NCBI GenBank assembly: GCA_002722295.1 | Contig: PBLF01000023.1 | Span: 21,105-85,104 of the forward strand | Direction of reading: 5' to 3' | Source: Stappia sp. | GTDB lineage: Bacteria; Pseudomonadota; Alphaproteobacteria; Rhizobiales; Stappiaceae | DNA: 64,000 nucleotides | Shown: positions 11,436-21,124 of the stretch, piece by piece | How the letters are laid out: each line of letters opens with the position of its first letter | How positions within the stretch are numbered: position 1 is the first letter of the stretch | Made by a program: the position numbers and the translations under genes | The notes under the pieces: generated by a model | What the model saw: only the letters and a program-made list of their open reading frames with translations | What the model was told of the DNA's origin: nothing | The model's database searches: none

Positions 11436-12044
11436 TTACTGCTTGACGACCACCCTGGCGCCGACCTTGACCTTTTCGTAAAGGTTCTCGACGTCCTCGT
11501 TCAGCATCCGGATACAGCCCGACGAAACGGCCCGGCCGATCGACCAGTCCTCGTTGGTGCCGTGGATGCGGTATTCGGTGGAGCCGAGATAGAGCGCGCG
11601 GGCGCCCATCGGGTTCTTGGGGCCGCCGGGCATGTAGGAGGGCAGCTTGCGACCCTTCTTGCGCTCGCGAACGATCATTTCCGGCGGCGGCGTCCAGCCC
11701 GGCCACTTGGCCTTGCGCGTCACCTTCTCCGTGCCCGACCAGCCGAAGCCCTCGCGCCCGACACCGATGCCGTAGCGCATCGCCTTTCCGCCCGGCATCA
11801 CGTAGTAGAGATAGCGGTCGCGGGTGTCGACGATCACCGACCCCGGCTCCTCGGAGGTGCGGTAGCTCACCACCGTGCGCTTGTACTTCTCCCGCGCGAT
11901 CTTGCCCGCCGCCTCCGGCGTGATGCTGTATTCCTGCCAGCTCCGGCTCACCGGATCATAGAAGCGCCCGCTCTGGGCCTGCGCGGCCCCCGTCGCCAGG
12001 CCGAGCGTGACAACCGCGCCCACCAGTCCCGTCCAAAACCGCAT
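11436..12044 (-). CDS. L,D-transpeptidase (YkuD domain), periplasmic
   Basis: A 202-residue exported enzyme: signal peptide 1-24 (AQA end), a short linker, and a YkuD catalytic domain ending in the active-site block HGTNEDWSIGRAVSSGCIRM with the nucleophilic cysteine. Such enzymes make 3-3 cross-links in peptidoglycan or attach proteins to it. The PSYMPGGPKNPMGARALYLG segment is typical of the ErfK/YbiS branch. ATG 12044 has GAGGAG upstream; the longer frame to 12158 is not supported. This is one of three L,D-transpeptidases in the window. Confidence 0.93.
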   Translation of the reverse strand: MRFWTGLVGAVVTLGLATGAAQAQSGRFYDPVSRSWQEYSITPEAAGKIAREKYKRTVVSYRTSEEPGSVIVDTRDRYLYYVMPGGKAMRYGIGVGREGFGWSGTEKVTRKAKWPGWTPPPEMIVRERKKGRKLPSYMPGGPKNPMGARALYLGSTEYRIHGTNEDWSIGRAVSSGCIRMLNEDVENLYEKVKVGARVVVKQ

Positions 12045-12169
12045 GACATCTCCTCGCTGTCCGGCCCGTGTAACGCACCGCAGCCAATCCGCCTGAACCG
12101 CGCGCAGCGGCCCTTGCCGCCCGCGCTCACCCGAAACACTGAGACGCCGAAAATACACGGGAGGAGGTT

Positions 12170-13090
12170 TCAGTTCCCTTTCTCTTTTTCAAGCAGCGCA
12201 AGGACGTCGGCGCGATGTGGCAGGGGCGCAACAGCGCCGTAGCCGCACACGGCAAGCGCCGCAGCCGCGTTCGCGTGACGGGCCGCCGCGACGCCATCGC
12301 CGGTCGCCAGAAGTTCGGCGAGAAAGGCACCGTCGAAGGCATCCCCCGCGCCCGTCGCATCCACCGCCTCCACCACATGCGGTGCGATGCGCTCGCGCGT
12401 GTCGCGATTCGCGTAGAGAACGCCGTCGGCCCCGAGCGTCAGCGCCACATGACGCGCGCCGAGAGCGAGATAGTGATCCGCGATCTCTCCGGCTGTCTCC
12501 AGCCCCGTCAGCAGGCGCGCGTCGTCGAGTCCCGGCAGCACGATGTCGGCCATGGCCGCCGTCGCCTCGATGACGGCCCGGGCCCGCGCCAGCGGCCACA
12601 GCTTCAGCCGCAGGTTGGTGTCATAGGAAACGAGGCCGCCCGCCTTGCGCACGATGTCGATGGCCTCGAAAACACCGTCGCAGGCAACGTCCGAAATCGC
12701 CTGGCTGATGGCCGACACATGCAGCACCTTGGCCTGCTTCAGGAGATCGTGCGGCAGATGCCGTACGCCGTAGCGGCTGGATGCGGAGCCAGCGCGGCGG
12801 TAGGAGAAGACATGCCCCTGCGGCCCGTGGGTGACGAAATAAAGCCCCGTGGGAGCGTCCTCCATGCGCAGCACCGCGCGCGTGTCGACACGCTCGCCCC
12901 GCCACAGCCCGTCGAACAGGTCCCCGAACACATCCGCGCCCGTCGCCCCCAGATAGCCGACCGACGCCCCCTGACGCGCCGCCGCGATCGCCGCGTTGGA
13001 CGTGTCGCCCCCAAAGCCCTGCACATAGGGGCCATCCGGGGTCGTCTGGTTGAACTCGATCATCGGCTCGCCGAGAAACAGAAGCTCCAT
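12170..13090 (-). CDS. PfkB-family carbohydrate kinase (2-keto-3-deoxygluconate kinase-like)
   Basis: A 306-residue ribokinase-fold sugar kinase. It begins LLFLGEPMIEF, has the GGDTSNAAIAAARQGASVGYLGATGADVFG substrate lobe, and ends with the ATP/anion-hole motif DATGAGDAFDGAFLAE holding the catalytic Asp. The MIEF start and overall pattern are closest to KDG kinases, which phosphorylate 2-keto-3-deoxygluconate in sugar-acid breakdown. Nearness to the TRAP transporter would fit, but the substrate is inferred. ATG 13090 is chosen at the conserved start; an in-frame ATG at 13126 has weak support. Confidence 0.85.
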   Translation of the reverse strand: MELLFLGEPMIEFNQTTPDGPYVQGFGGDTSNAAIAAARQGASVGYLGATGADVFGDLFDGLWRGERVDTRAVLRMEDAPTGLYFVTHGPQGHVFSYRRAGSASSRYGVRHLPHDLLKQAKVLHVSAISQAISDVACDGVFEAIDIVRKAGGLVSYDTNLRLKLWPLARARAVIEATAAMADIVLPGLDDARLLTGLETAGEIADHYLALGARHVALTLGADGVLYANRDTRERIAPHVVEAVDATGAGDAFDGAFLAELLATGDGVAAARHANAAAALAVCGYGAVAPLPHRADVLALLEKEKGN

Positions 13091-13331
13091 CGAACACGCC
13101 ACTCCCATTCTTGTCGCGCAAGGCAAAGGCCCTGCCGCGCCGTTTCAATCGATTTAATTCCCATGCGCCGCCTGTCGCCGCGTGTCAACCGCAGCCTGAC
13201 GAGCACTCTCCACGGGACCGGCGCGCCGCCGCCCCTCGCCAGCGGCGCCCGGGCATGCCAAAACACGCCGGGGCGCCTTCGTCAGCAAGGCTCCCGCCTG
13301 AAACGAACGACAGATTTCCGGGACGAAGCAC

Positions 13332-14117
13332 ATGGCCGACATCGCCCTCCCCTTCCTCGACACCGGGCCGGCGCCGGGAGACGCCACCGACGACGCACCG
13401 ATCGTGCTTCTGCACGGGTTCGCCGGCGACGCGCGCGGATTCTCGGGCCTCTCGGACCGTCTCGCGCCACGCCGCCGCACCATTGCCTTCGACCTTCCCG
13501 GCCACGGCAGGGCTCTCGACTGGCCACGCATCGGCGGAGCGGGAGCCGCGGCGCGCGCCGTCGCCGGATCGCTTGACGTGATGGAGGTTCCACGCGCCCA
13601 TGTCGTCGGTCACTCCATGGGCGGGGCCGCCGCCTGCCTGCTCGCGCTCAAGGCGCCGGAACGGGTGGCAAGCATGACGCTTCTGGCACCCGGCGGCTTC
13701 GGCACGGAGATCAACCACGCCCTCCTGCGTCATTTCGCCAGCGCCCGCGAGGCAAGCGTCATCCACCTTCTCTTCGAGCAGTTCTTCGGCCCCGACTTCG
13801 TTCTCCCGCCGCTCGTGGTGCGGCAGGCCGCCGAATGGCGCGCGCGCCCCGGCGTGGTCGAAACCCTGGTGGAGATCGTGAAGAGCCTGCTGGACGGCCC
13901 GCGCCAGCAGGTGCTGCCGCTGGAGGATATCGCGGCCCTCGGCATTCCGGTGCGCCTCGTCTGGGGCACTTCCGACAAGGTTTTGCCCGTGACCCAGGCC
14001 CGCGACGTGCCGGGTGTCTTCGGGGTGCATGTCTTCGACCGCATGGGCCACATGCCCCATCTGGAGCGCACCGAAGCCGTCGCCCGCATCATCGGCGAGC
14101 AGGTTTCTTCCACCTGA
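13332..14117 (+). CDS. Alpha/beta hydrolase
   Basis: A 261-residue alpha/beta-fold hydrolase with the oxyanion motif HGFAGD (28-33), the nucleophile elbow GHSMGG (Ser95), an acid in the WGTSDKVLP loop and the catalytic His in GHMPHLE near the C-terminus. It has no signal peptide, so it is cytosolic. The pattern is like the stand-alone hydrolases related to acetoin-dehydrogenase E2 (AcoC) C-terminal domains. The substrate is unknown. It is divergent from the PfkB kinase gene and convergent with ppa. Confidence 0.88.
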   Translation: MADIALPFLDTGPAPGDATDDAPIVLLHGFAGDARGFSGLSDRLAPRRRTIAFDLPGHGRALDWPRIGGAGAAARAVAGSLDVMEVPRAHVVGHSMGGAAACLLALKAPERVASMTLLAPGGFGTEINHALLRHFASAREASVIHLLFEQFFGPDFVLPPLVVRQAAEWRARPGVVETLVEIVKSLLDGPRQQVLPLEDIAALGIPVRLVWGTSDKVLPVTQARDVPGVFGVHVFDRMGHMPHLERTEAVARIIGEQVSST

Positions 14118-14133
14118 CGGCGCGCCGGACATG

Positions 14134-14172
14134 AAAAAAGGCCGCGCCCCACGGCACGGCCCTTTTCGTTTT
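14134..14172. terminator. Bidirectional terminator between hydrolase and ppa
   Basis: A stem of GGCCG-x-GCC pairing with GGC-x-CGGCC (14140-14161) is flanked by six A residues on the left and CTTTTCGTTTTCG on the right, giving a T-rich exit in both directions between two convergent genes. Confidence 0.75.
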
Positions 14173-14199
14173 CGTTCCGATCCCGAAGGCGGGAGAGCC

Positions 14200-14733
14200 T
14201 TACTTGGCGCCCTTGGCCCGCTCGATGGACTCCAGGATGATGCGCTTTGCCTCGTCCGGGCCGCCGAAGCCGGTGATCTTCACCCACTTGTTCGGCTCGA
14301 GATCCTTGTAGTGCTCGAAGAAGTGCTTGATCTGCTGGATGGTGATGTCCGGCAGGTCCTCGTAGTGGTTCACGTTCTCGTAGCGGCGCGTCAGCTTGGC
14401 GGACGGCACGGCAAGGAGCTTCTCGTCCTGGCCCGCCTCGTCCTCCATGAACAGCACGCCGATCGGGCGGCAGTTCATGATGGCGCCGGGAACGATCGGG
14501 CGCTGGTTGGCCACGATCACGTCGACCGGGTCGCCGTCGCCGCACAGCGTGTGCGGAACGAAGCCGTAATTGCCGGGGTAGCGCATCGGCGTATAGAGGA
14601 AGCGGTCGACGTACATCGCGCCCGCATCCTTGTCCATCTCGTACTTGATGGGCTCGCCGCCGACCGAGACTTCGATGATGACGTTGATGTCTTCGGGCGG
14701 GTTCTTGCCGATCGGCACGGCATCAATGCGCAT
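14200..14733 (-). CDS. ppa: Inorganic pyrophosphatase, family I
   Basis: A 177-residue soluble pyrophosphatase that hydrolyses pyrophosphate to drive biosynthetic reactions. It contains the family signature DGDPVDV with its metal-binding aspartates, the [15 protein letters not shown] region, the RYPGNYG substrate loop and the [16 protein letters not shown]-terminal helix. The length is standard for a bacterial hexameric enzyme. ATG 14733 has GGAG upstream in a suitable position. It converges on the alpha/beta hydrolase gene, with a shared terminator. Confidence 0.97.
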   Translation of the reverse strand: MRIDAVPIGKNPPEDINVIIEVSVGGEPIKYEMDKDAGAMYVDRFLYTPMRYPGNYGFVPHTLCGDGDPVDVIVANQRPIVPGAIMNCRPIGVLFMEDEAGQDEKLLAVPSAKLTRRYENVNHYEDLPDITIQQIKHFFEHYKDLEPNKWVKITGFGGPDEAKRIILESIERAKGAK

Positions 14734-14884
14734 GGGCAGGCTCCTCGGGCAGGCCGGCGGGGCGCGACGAAGCACGGGTCCCGGACCTTGCATGAAACGG
14801 TTGATCGCGGGCTGTATGGCAAGCCGCGCCGTCAAAGGCAAGCCGGAAATTGTGCGCTGCACCTTGCGGTCCGGGCCGGCCGGT

Positions 14885-15481
14885 CTACCAGCGATCGGAA
14901 GGGGCGACGAGCCCGTCCACCTGCGCGTAGCCGCCCGATCCCCTGCCCTGGTCGAGCGGATAGGCCTCCTCGACCAGATAGGGACCGCCCCCGACACTGT
15001 CCTTCGACGACAGCAGCACGAAGCGGTTCGCCGTGAAGGTCAGCTCCTGAAAGCCCCCGTGCTCGGCCAGCCAGCGCGCCACGTCCTCGTTGCTGGAGGA
15101 GCGGCAGCGGGCGAGCGTCACATGCGGCACATACTTGCGCCGCTCGGGCTGGAGCCTGAGGCGCTGCATCATGCGCTCCTGCTCGCCCTGCATCTCCACC
15201 AGGTCGCTTGCGGGTTCCACACGCGCGAACACCGCGTGCGGCTTGCCGTTGGCGAACGCCCCCAACCCGGTGATGCGCACCTGCACGGGAGCCCGGCGCA
15301 CCCGGTCGAGCGTGTCGGCGATCTCGTCGGCCATCCGGTCGTCGACGTCACCGATGAACCGCAGTGTGATGTGATAATTCTCGGGATCGATCCAGCGCGC
15401 ACCGCGCAGTCCGCCGCGCAGAAGGGAGAGCATGAGGCCCGTCTGGGACGGGATCTCAAGCCCGGTGAACAGTCGAGGCAT
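14885..15481 (-). CDS. thpR: RNA 2',3'-cyclic phosphodiesterase
   Basis: A 198-residue member of the 2H phosphoesterase family with the two diagnostic His-x-Thr motifs: HITLRF (about residue 57) and HVTLAR (about residue 140). It opens RNA 2',3'-cyclic phosphates to 2'-phosphates and is also known as the LigT/ThpR 2'-5' RNA ligase family. ATG 15481 is preceded by GGAGGG; the longer frame to 15541 is not needed. The physiological substrate in bacteria is not settled. Confidence 0.92.
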   Translation of the reverse strand: MPRLFTGLEIPSQTGLMLSLLRGGLRGARWIDPENYHITLRFIGDVDDRMADEIADTLDRVRRAPVQVRITGLGAFANGKPHAVFARVEPASDLVEMQGEQERMMQRLRLQPERRKYVPHVTLARCRSSSNEDVARWLAEHGGFQELTFTANRFVLLSSKDSVGGGPYLVEEAYPLDQGRGSGGYAQVDGLVAPSDRW

Positions 15482-15665
15482 GGCTTGGCCCTCCGCTGTC
15501 TCCGATGCCTTCATCAGGACGGCAAACCCGCATCTCTGCAAGCGAAAAACGGTTTTGCGCGCTGCAACAAGACCTTGCCGCTCCCATCCCCCGCCCTCAA
15601 CGACGAACGGCGGCTCCCGGGGGAACCGCCGTCGCGCGAATCAGCAGGCTGCGGCCCGGGCGGCC

Positions 15666-16718
15666 TTACGGGCAGGGGCTCCCGCGATGCTGGTAGATCT
15701 CGGTGATCCTCGCCTCGATCTCGTCGGTGATCTTGAAGCCGTCCGCATCCAGGTCATGCTCGAGCTGGGCGATGGTGGTCGCCCCAAGGATCACCGAGGT
15801 GGTGAAGGAACGCGCCTGAACGAAGGCGATGGCAAGCTGCGAGGGCGACACGCCGAGATCGGCGGCAAGGTCGACATAGGCGTTGATCGCCTCCTCCGCG
15901 CCCGGCTTCTCGTAGCGCTGCAGCCGGTCGAAGAGCGTCTTGCGGGCGCCCTCGGGCCGCGCGCCGTCGCGGTACTTGCCGGTGAGGTAGCCCTGCGCCA
16001 GCGCCGAATAGGCCAGCAGGCCCACCTGCTCGCGATGGGCGATCTCCGCCAGACCGGTCTCGAAGGTCCGGTTGACGAGATTGTAGGCGTTCTGGATCGA
16101 GACGACGCGCGGCAGCCCCATCTTCTCGGCAACCGCAAGGAACCGCATGGTGCCCCAGGCGCTCTCGTTCGACAGGCCGACATGACGGATCTTGCCCGCC
16201 TTCACATGCTCGGCGAGGGCGGCAAGCGTCTCCTCGATCTCCACCTCGTCCTCGAGGGGCGCCGGATCGCTCCAGATCGTCGGATTGGAGCCGAAGCCGG
16301 ACACGTTCCGGTCGGGCCAGTGAATCTGGTACAGGTCGATGTAGTCGGTGCCGAGCCGCTTGAGGCTCTTGTTCACGGCCTCTTCCACATGCGCGCGCGA
16401 CAGGTTCGCCTTCACGCCCGCGTCACGGAACCAGGTGTTGTCGGACCGTCCCACGACCTTCGTCGCCAGGACCACCTTGTCGCGGTTGCCGCGCGCCTTC
16501 AGCCAGGAGCCGATGATTTCCTCGGTGCGGCCCTGGGTCTCGGCCTTCGGCGGGATCGGATAGAGTTCGGCGGCATCGAGAAGGTTGATGCCCCGGTCGA
16601 GCGCGAGATCGAGCTGGGCGTGGCCCTCGGCCTCGGTATTCTGCTCGCCGAAGGTCATCGTGCCGAGCGAAAGGCTCGACACGGTAATGTCTGTGCGTCC
16701 AAGTCGGCGCTGTTCCAT
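15666..16718 (-). CDS. tas: NADP(H)-dependent aldo-keto reductase, Tas family
   Basis: A 350-residue TIM-barrel oxidoreductase close to E. coli Tas throughout, with matching blocks GTMTFGEQN at the start, GKIRHVGLSNESAWGTMRFL in the middle and GATTIAQLEHDLDA near the end. The catalytic tetrad region is present (Asp and Tyr in NLLDAAELYP, Lys in VVLATKVVG, His in YQIHWPDRN). It reduces carbonyl compounds with NADPH; the in vivo substrate is not known for the family. ATG 16718 begins at the conserved MEQRRLGRTD start. Confidence 0.93.
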   Translation of the reverse strand: MEQRRLGRTDITVSSLSLGTMTFGEQNTEAEGHAQLDLALDRGINLLDAAELYPIPPKAETQGRTEEIIGSWLKARGNRDKVVLATKVVGRSDNTWFRDAGVKANLSRAHVEEAVNKSLKRLGTDYIDLYQIHWPDRNVSGFGSNPTIWSDPAPLEDEVEIEETLAALAEHVKAGKIRHVGLSNESAWGTMRFLAVAEKMGLPRVVSIQNAYNLVNRTFETGLAEIAHREQVGLLAYSALAQGYLTGKYRDGARPEGARKTLFDRLQRYEKPGAEEAINAYVDLAADLGVSPSQLAIAFVQARSFTTSVILGATTIAQLEHDLDADGFKITDEIEARITEIYQHRGSPCP

Positions 16719-16829
16719 GGGGTCCGTCGTCCTGTTGGAAATGCGGGGCACGCGGGAGGGCGGCCCTCGCGGATATTGCGTAGGGCAAATTGCTGAGGGG
16801 CGACACTTTGGCCCCGGCCCCGGCCAAGG

Positions 16830-17510
16830 TCAACCGCGCGGGGCGCGGTCCTCCCCGCTCCGTGAAATCAGCTTCTCGACGCTTGGCAGGATGCCCTCCA
16901 CGATCAGCTCCACGCCGGCCGCCGTCGGATGCATCCCGTCGGCCATCACCGTCTCGGGCGAAACCGGAATGCCCTCCAGGAAGTAGGGATAGAGCAGCAC
17001 GTCCTCGCTCCGTGCCAGGTCGGGGTAGATCGCGTCGAAGGCGTCGGCATACTCCTCGCCCATGTTGCGCGGCGCCTTCATGCCCGCGAGCAGCACGGTG
17101 ATGCCGCGCTCCCTGAGCCGGCGCACGATGGCCTCGAGATTGTCCCGCGTGGTGTCGACGGGCAGTCCGCGCAAGGCGTCGTTGGCGCCAAGCTCGACAA
17201 TCGCCGCGTCCACCTCCTCGCCGAGCGACCAGTCGAGCCGTGCAAGGCCCGCGGTCGTCGTGTCGCCGGAGACGGACGCGTTGAGCACCTTCACGTCATG
17301 CCCCCGCGCCTTCAACGCCGTCTCGAGCCGGGCGGGAAAGGCGTCCTCGGGCGGGAGCCGGTAGCCGGCGGACAGGCTGTCGCCGAAGGCGGCGATCACG
17401 AGAGGGTCGGCTTGCGCGCCCTGCGGCATCCCCGCGACGCAGGCGAGAGCGAAAAGAGCGGTCGCCACACGACGTGCGGCGCGGGCAAAAAATGTATCAA
17501 ACTGTCTCAC
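16830..17510 (-). CDS. tesA: Arylesterase / lysophospholipase-type SGNH hydrolase, TesA-like
   Basis: A 226-residue exported SGNH hydrolase. Residues 1-34 are a signal peptide; block I GDSLSAGY has the nucleophile Ser45, block III is GANDALRG, and block V DGMHPTAAG gives the catalytic Asp and His. It is like E. coli TesA (thioesterase I/protease I). The start is GTG 17510, the only one giving a complete signal peptide, with AGAGGAAGAG upstream. It is divergent from ybbA-ybbP, the same arrangement as in E. coli, which supports the assignment. Confidence 0.93.
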   Translation of the reverse strand: MRQFDTFFARAARRVATALFALACVAGMPQGAQADPLVIAAFGDSLSAGYRLPPEDAFPARLETALKARGHDVKVLNASVSGDTTTAGLARLDWSLGEEVDAAIVELGANDALRGLPVDTTRDNLEAIVRRLRERGITVLLAGMKAPRNMGEEYADAFDAIYPDLARSEDVLLYPYFLEGIPVSPETVMADGMHPTAAGVELIVEGILPSVEKLISRSGEDRAPRG

Positions 17511-17681
17511 CGGATCTCTTCCTCTGGACGCGACTGTCTCGCCTTCCCATATCGTTCAAATCCTTCTCCCGGCAATGCGGCCCGATCGTGGCCCGCCGCC
17601 GGACAGTGTCCGCCGGATCCCCCGAGGGCCGACGCGCGGGCGCGAACCGACGACCGATCGCACGAAGAAACAGGGCTTTCC

Positions 17682-18398
17682 ATGACCGACCGGCCTGCCG
17701 CAGCGCCCCTCATCCGGCTTGAAGACGTTCACCTCAGCCTCGGCCAGGGCGCCGGGCGTGTCGACATTCTCAAGGGGGTCGGCCTCGAGGTGGAGACCGG
17801 CCGTTCGCTCGGCATCGTCGGCCCCTCGGGGTCGGGCAAGTCCACGCTCCTCATGGTGATGGCGGGTCTGGAGCGTGCCGACAGCGGCAGCGTGTCCATC
17901 GCCGGCACCGACCTGACGCGGCTCGACGAGGACGCTCTCGCCCGTTTCCGGGGGCGCGAGATCGGCATCGTGTTCCAGTCCTTCCATCTCATTCCCAACA
18001 TGAGCGCGCTGGAGAACGTCGCGGTACCGCTCGAACTTGCCGGGCGCGCAGACGCCTTCGAGGCGGCACGCGCGGAACTGGAGGCCGTCGGCCTCGCGCA
18101 TCGCGCCGGCCACTATCCGGCGCAGATGTCCGGCGGCGAGCAGCAGCGCGTCGCGATAGCCCGCGCGCTGGCGATCCGCCCGCCCCTGCTTCTCGCCGAC
18201 GAACCGACAGGCAATCTGGACGAAACCACCGGCGCGCAGATCGTCGAGCTCATGTTCGAGGCCTGCGCCTCACGCGGCATGACCATGGTTCTCGTCACCC
18301 ATGACGCGGCCCTTGCCCGTCGCTGCGATGCCATGATCCGGGTTCGCGACGGGCACATCGAGACCATCGACGCCGAACCCGCGCTCGGGATCGCCTGA
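17682..18398 (+). CDS. ybbA: ABC transporter ATP-binding protein, YbbA-like
   Basis: A 238-residue ABC ATPase of the LolD/MacB-like class: Walker A GPSGSGKST, Q-loop IVFQSFHLIPNMSALENV, signature MSGGEQQRVAIARAL, Walker B LLLADEPTGNLD, and H-loop VLVTHD. It partners with the FtsX-like permease encoded two bases downstream. The pair is thought to handle lipophilic or envelope molecules, possibly with TesA, which is divergently encoded next to it; the substrate is not established. Confidence 0.94.
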   Translation: MTDRPAAAPLIRLEDVHLSLGQGAGRVDILKGVGLEVETGRSLGIVGPSGSGKSTLLMVMAGLERADSGSVSIAGTDLTRLDEDALARFRGREIGIVFQSFHLIPNMSALENVAVPLELAGRADAFEAARAELEAVGLAHRAGHYPAQMSGGEQQRVAIARALAIRPPLLLADEPTGNLDETTGAQIVELMFEACASRGMTMVLVTHDAALARRCDAMIRVRDGHIETIDAEPALGIA

Positions 18399-18400
18399 CG

Positions 18401-20992
18401 ATGCAGGGCACCAAGGCACGCCCGTCCGCCGCCCCCTCTCCGCGCTCCCGGCCCGGCCTCGGGCTTGCGATGCGCTTTGCCCTGCGCGAGATGCGCGGCG
18501 GCCTGAAGGGGTTCTACGTCTTCATCGCCTGCATCGCGCTTGGCGTCGCGGCCATCTCCGGCGTCGCCTCCGTGTCGCGGGCGCTGGTGGAAGGCATCTC
18601 GGCCGAGGGAACCACGATCCTCGGCGGCGACATGTCCTTCCGCCTGATCCACCGCCAGGCCGATGCCGACGAGCAGGCGTTCCTCGACGGCCTGGGACAG
18701 GTGTCACGGATCGCGACCCTGCGGGCCATGGCCCGCGTGCCCGACACCGGCGAGCAGACACTGGTCGAGCTCAAGGCCGTGGACGGGGCCTTTCCGCTTT
18801 ACGGCACGATGGAACTCGCCTCGGGAGCGGCCCTTGCCGACGCGCTCGCCCTGCGGGACGGACATCATGGCGCCGTCGTGGAGCCCGAGCTTCTGGTGCG
18901 TCTCGGCCTCGCGGTCGGCGACACCTTCCGCCTCGGCCGCGCCGAGCTTGCCATCACCGACACGATCGCCACGGAGCCCGACCGGCTGAGCGACGGCGTC
19001 AATTTCGGTCCGCGCATCACCATTTCCGACGCGGCCCTTGAAGAGACCGGTCTCGTCCAGCCCGGCAGTCTCGTGCGCTGGATCTACCGCATCCGCCTGC
19101 CCCAGGGCACGACGACGGACGAGATCGCCACGCTCGAGGAAGAGGCGAAGGCCGCCTTCCCGCGCGCCGGCTGGCGCATCCAGTCCCGCGCCGAGGCCGC
19201 GCCCGGTCTCCAGCGCAACATCGGGCGGCTCGCCCAGTTCCTGACCCTCGTCGGCCTGACGGCGCTCGTCGTGGGCGGCGTCGGCGTCGCCAATGCGGTG
19301 CGCTCCTATCTCGACGCCAAGCGGCCGGTCATCGCGACCCTGCGCTGCGTCGGCGCCGAGGGCGGCTTCGTCTTCCGCGTCTACCTGATGCAGATCGCCG
19401 TGCTCGCGAGCGTCGGCATCGTCATCGGCCTTGTGCTCGGCGCGCTCATTCCGCTTGCCGCCGCCGGCGCACTCGCCGGCATCCTGCCCGTTCACGCGGT
19501 CGCCGGCATCTACCCCGCCGAACTCGGCCTCGGCGCGCTCTACGGCGGCCTCACCGCCCTCGCCTTCGCGCTGTGGCCGCTCGGGCGCGCCCATGACGTC
19601 GCGCCCCGGCTGCTGTTTCGCGATGACGTCAGCGGCGAGGCGAAGCGTCCCCGCCCGGCTTATGTCATCGCGACGGTGGCGACCGTCACGCTTCTCGCCG
19701 GGCTCGCCGTCGTGCTCGCCGGCGATCTGCGCATCTCGCTGACCTATGTGGGCGCGACGCTGGTCGTCTTTGCGCTTCTGGCGCTCATCGCCCGCCTCAT
19801 CATGGCGCTCGCGCGCCGAGCGCCGCGCCCGCGCGGCACGGAGCTTCGGCTTGCGATCGGCAACATCCACCGCCCCGGCGCGCTCACGCCCTCGGTGGTG
19901 CTTTCGCTGGGGCTCGGCCTGTCGCTGCTTGTCACCCTTGCCCTCATCGACGGAAACCTGCGCCGCGAACTTGGCCAGAGCATCGCCGCGCAGGCGCCGA
20001 GCTTCTTCTTTCTCGACGTGCAACAGAACGAACGCGAAGCCTTCGACGCCCTGCTCGCCCGCGAGGCTCCGGGGGCGAGCATCGACGGGGCGCCCATGCT
20101 GCGCGGACGCATCGCCGCAGTGAACGGCGTGCCCGCCGACCAGCTCACGCCATCGGAGGGCGGAGCCTGGGTGCTGCGCGGAGACCGCGGCATCACCTAT
20201 GCGGCCCAAAAGCCCGAAAACGCGGTCCTGACCGAGGGAACCTGGTGGCCGGCCGATCATTCGGGAACGCCGCTGGTGTCCTTCGAGGCGGACGCAGGCG
20301 CCGATCTCGGGCTGAAGGTCGGAGACACGGTCACCGTCAATGTGCTCGGCCGCGAGATCACCGCCGAAATCGCCAACTTCCGCCGGGTCGAGTGGGAATC
20401 GCTCGCCATCAACTTCGTCATGGTGTTCTCGCCCAACACCTTCGCCGGCGCGCCGCACACGCATCTGCGCACGCTGACCTACCCGGATGGCGGCAGCGAT
20501 GAACGCGAGTTCGCGCTGCTCAAGACGCTTTCCTCCGAGTTTCCGACCGTAACGGCGGTGCGGGTCAAGGACGCCATCGAACAGGTCAACGATCTCGTGG
20601 CGCAGCTTGCCTGGGCGATCCGCGCGGCCGCCTCGATCACCCTCGTCGCCTCGGTGCTGGTCCTTGCCGGCGCCCTGGCCGCCGGCCATCGTCACCGCAC
20701 CTACGACGCGGTGATTCTCAAGACGCTGGGCGCGACCCGGGCACGCCTGATCGCGGCCTTCGCGCTGGAATACACGATCCTGGGCCTTGTCACGGCGGCC
20801 TTCGCCGTCGGCGCTGGAACGCTGGCCGCCTCCTTCGTGCTGACTCGGGTGATGGACACGGGCTTCACCTTCCTGCCGGCGACGGCGGTCGGGGCGGCCG
20901 TTGCCGCGCTCGTGCTCACCGTCGGGCTCGGGCTGATCGGCACCTGGCGCGTGCTGGGACGCAAGCCGGCTCCCGTGCTGCGCAACCTTTAG
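18401..20992 (+). CDS. ybbP: FtsX-like ABC transporter permease, YbbP-like
   Basis: An 863-residue permease with about ten predicted helices in the YbbP layout: one helix near residues 30-50, a large periplasmic domain, a first FtsX module (about 270-420), a central membrane block, a second periplasmic domain, and a final FtsX module (about 740-850) with YDAVILKTLGATRARLIAAF. It starts two bases after the ybbA stop, so the two form one operon. It probably moves or releases a hydrophobic envelope compound; this is inferred from family. No decay is seen. Confidence 0.93.
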   Translation: MQGTKARPSAAPSPRSRPGLGLAMRFALREMRGGLKGFYVFIACIALGVAAISGVASVSRALVEGISAEGTTILGGDMSFRLIHRQADADEQAFLDGLGQVSRIATLRAMARVPDTGEQTLVELKAVDGAFPLYGTMELASGAALADALALRDGHHGAVVEPELLVRLGLAVGDTFRLGRAELAITDTIATEPDRLSDGVNFGPRITISDAALEETGLVQPGSLVRWIYRIRLPQGTTTDEIATLEEEAKAAFPRAGWRIQSRAEAAPGLQRNIGRLAQFLTLVGLTALVVGGVGVANAVRSYLDAKRPVIATLRCVGAEGGFVFRVYLMQIAVLASVGIVIGLVLGALIPLAAAGALAGILPVHAVAGIYPAELGLGALYGGLTALAFALWPLGRAHDVAPRLLFRDDVSGEAKRPRPAYVIATVATVTLLAGLAVVLAGDLRISLTYVGATLVVFALLALIARLIMALARRAPRPRGTELRLAIGNIHRPGALTPSVVLSLGLGLSLLVTLALIDGNLRRELGQSIAAQAPSFFFLDVQQNEREAFDALLAREAPGASIDGAPMLRGRIAAVNGVPADQLTPSEGGAWVLRGDRGITYAAQKPENAVLTEGTWWPADHSGTPLVSFEADAGADLGLKVGDTVTVNVLGREITAEIANFRRVEWESLAINFVMVFSPNTFAGAPHTHLRTLTYPDGGSDEREFALLKTLSSEFPTVTAVRVKDAIEQVNDLVAQLAWAIRAAASITLVASVLVLAGALAAGHRHRTYDAVILKTLGATRARLIAAFALEYTILGLVTAAFAVGAGTLAASFVLTRVMDTGFTFLPATAVGAAVAALVLTVGLGLIGTWRVLGRKPAPVLRNL

Positions 20993-21124
20993 CCTGCCCC
21001 CTACAACGCCGCCACTTTTGATAAACTACAGAGCGTCTCACAATCTTAGGTATAAAACAGATTCGTTTGACGCCCTTACGTCAAGATGCTCAACTCAACG
21101 ATGCGCATTCAAGGACATTCAACC

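Noticed and set aside
8803..11706. Minus-strand frame of about 960 codons opposite the TRAP operon
   Set aside because: Antisense shadow of dctM and dctP; no family resemblance and no ribosome site.
18704..20695. Minus-strand frame of about 660 codons opposite ybbP
   Set aside because: Antisense shadow of ybbP with Arg/Gly/Ala/His-rich sequence; ybbP itself is fully supported.
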